From: Atopsyche davidsoni
Taxonomy: Eukaryota > Arthropoda > Insecta > Trichoptera > Hydrobiosidae
Assembly: GCA_022113835.1 (NCBI GenBank)
Contig: JAILWY010000026.1
Coordinates: 764,001 to 828,000 of the forward strand
Length of the DNA: 64,000 nt
Reading direction: 5' to 3'
The number at the start of each line of letters is the position of its first letter. Positions within the stretch are counted from its first letter, which is position 1. Both the position numbers and the translations under genes were made by a program. The notes beneath the pieces were generated by a model that saw nothing but the letters and a program-made list of their open reading frames with translations, was not told where the DNA came from and did no database searches. This document shows, one piece after another, positions 60,343 to 64,000 of this stretch.

Positions 60343-61730
60343 TTACAGTAGACCACATTCCTCCAGTTGACCCATTAAATATTTATGCTGCCGACAGAGA
60401 GCCATCATCTTGTTGGAGTGGAGCTCATTCCTGGCAATCATCACTTCAAGCATTGGGCGTGTCATCTAGAGAATATAATTGTTTTTAATTACTCTAAAGA
60501 TAATTTTTTTTACTATTTTATTTCTCATAATTATAGTGAGGTCTTAATATCCAGTGTAATGGGATTTAAGTAAAACTTTTACAGTTACACTGTGTAAAAA
60601 GTAGACTGAGAATGTACCTTCTCTGCTATGTGTCCGAGGGCAATAGTCCTGACTGCATTATTATGCTGCTCAGCCAAGAAGTCTCCAACATTACCTGATG
60701 TTTCATTGTAAAATGTTTCATTTTCTTCATCATTCAATATTTCAGGTAATTGGATAAGGGTCTAAAACAAATCATTATTTCATATTGAAGAATATTTTTG
60801 CTAATGTAATTATTGTAAACTGGTCATGCATAAAATGATTTGCTTTACCTCTAAGCATGTGGACAAAAGAGCTGGATCTGGCTTAACGATTTCTAAAGGA
60901 ATTTCACGTCTGCATTGCATTGAAGATCCTTCAGCTGATTGAAAGCATGTCACCTGTACCTGATAGGTAAATCACACGTGTTGTATCCACTAAATGTAAT
61001 TGATTAAAAATATTTTAATGTAGTAAAATTCTTACCTCGTGAGCTTTGGTGCTTTGGTCTGTAAGGAATACCGCAAATATTAATCCTACAAAACTTGAGT
61101 CCATCCTCTGGTACATAGCTTGTGTGCTTAGATCTACAAAAAAATAATTTATTAATTTAAATGTTTCATTAGTAATTTACAAATGAAACGCACATTGAAT
61201 TACCAAAATTTTAACACCCAACTATAAATGATCTAACTAATTTGTAAAACATGACTGCAATTGAATACTTTAAGGTAAATTAGAAGAATAATTTTATTGT
61301 TTGTATGTCCTAATAAACTTACCAACATGGGAGGGCCAAACTGTAATGTGAGGATGTGAATGATACCATCCAACTACTCTGAGAGGTTTTCCAACTTGGA
61401 GTTGTAGCTTTTCAGCATGTTCGGTTGCTTGAACTAGTTGCTCTTCTGATATTTCCACCCTATCTGGTTTCTTATCAGATCTCCGTAGTATTATTGAAGA
61501 TGCTATATTGACAACTGTTGATTTGTCGTCAACCTGAGTAAAACAAAAATACGCTTATTTAAAAGTAAAATACGTAAACTAGATGAGTAACATCTATGAG
61601 ATGAAAGATTTAAATATGAGGAAATAACCTCTCCAATTAATAAACCCATAATTTCTTCCTTTTCTGTAGATAGAGCATGCTGCATACATACGGTGAAGAC
61701 ATCACTGGAAAGAAGTACTTTTTCCAACAT
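60343..61730 (-). CDS. BRCC3: Lys-63-specific deubiquitinase BRCC36
   Basis: A JAMM/MPN+ zinc metalloprotease that removes K63-linked ubiquitin in BRISC/ARISC-type complexes. Six coding exons close in phase to 262 residues: 61730-61629, 61533-61323, 61133-61036, 60959-60849, 60761-60618 and 60465-60343. The MPN domain starts at the N-terminus (LLSSDVFTVCMQHALSTEKE), with the motif glutamate in EEIMGLLIGE. The JAMM signature HSHPHITVWPSHVD (H-x-H-x7-S-x2-D) is intact, and DLSTQAMYQRMDSSFVGLIF is characteristic of BRCC36. The C-terminal helices (ENETFYNETSGN, LAEQHNNAVRTIALGHIAEK, MMALCRQHKYLMGQLEECGL) match the dimerising helical part. Length is slightly below vertebrate BRCC36 (about 316), as the loop insertions are short. 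All catalytic residues are present, so it should be active with its MPN- partner. Confidence 0.95.

Positions 61731-64000
<2,270 letters not shown>

Overview
This window looks like nuclear DNA of an insect, most probably a moth or butterfly. The order-level call is inference. The evidence is AT-rich DNA, short GT-AG introns in most genes, insect-type pseudo-telomeric CCTAA repeats, a jockey-type LINE and abundant MITEs. Six protein-coding genes can be assembled exon by exon, and in five of them every splice phase closes.

Layout: (1) about 3.3-12.0 kb, + strand: a Mab-21 family protein with a 5.5 kb first intron. (2) 17.4-12.15 kb, - strand: the 5' two thirds of CAD (glutaminase plus carbamoyl-phosphate synthetase). 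It stops at a good splice donor, so the missing DHOase and ATCase exons must lie beyond the window start, with the Mab-21 gene nested inside a CAD intron. (3) 17.4-39.0 kb: a gene-poor, AT-rich tract full of transposon remnants, with two GC-rich islands that carry candidate exons. (4) 39.0-46.0 kb, + strand: a secreted M14 carboxypeptidase-like protein with an unusual acidic/Thr-rich N-terminal half and two lost catalytic residues. (5) 47.7-46.4 kb, - strand: a small tail-anchored SAM-domain protein resembling the C-terminal half of GASZ/ASZ1. (6) 50.8-59.5 kb, + strand: nucleoporin Nup155/Nup154, 21 coding exons. (7) 61.7-60.3 kb, - strand: BRCC36, a K63-specific JAMM deubiquitinase. The last 2.2 kb is intergenic and holds a long (AT)n microsatellite.

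The genes do not form a pathway; they are housekeeping or structural neighbours. Arrangement matters at three places. Carboxypeptidase and SAM genes converge with crossing polyadenylation signals. SAM and Nup155 genes diverge from a 3.1 kb spacer that holds a perfect 85-bp foldback with a 52-bp palindrome and a tRNA-like unit, and also a recent 5'-truncated LINE with a 14-bp target duplication. Nup155 and BRCC36 converge.

The most notable observations are the predicted catalytically dead carboxypeptidase, the SINE-like foldback, the Mab-21-in-CAD nesting, and a repeat inserted in a MITE terminal repeat with a 20-bp duplication. No wholly new system was found.
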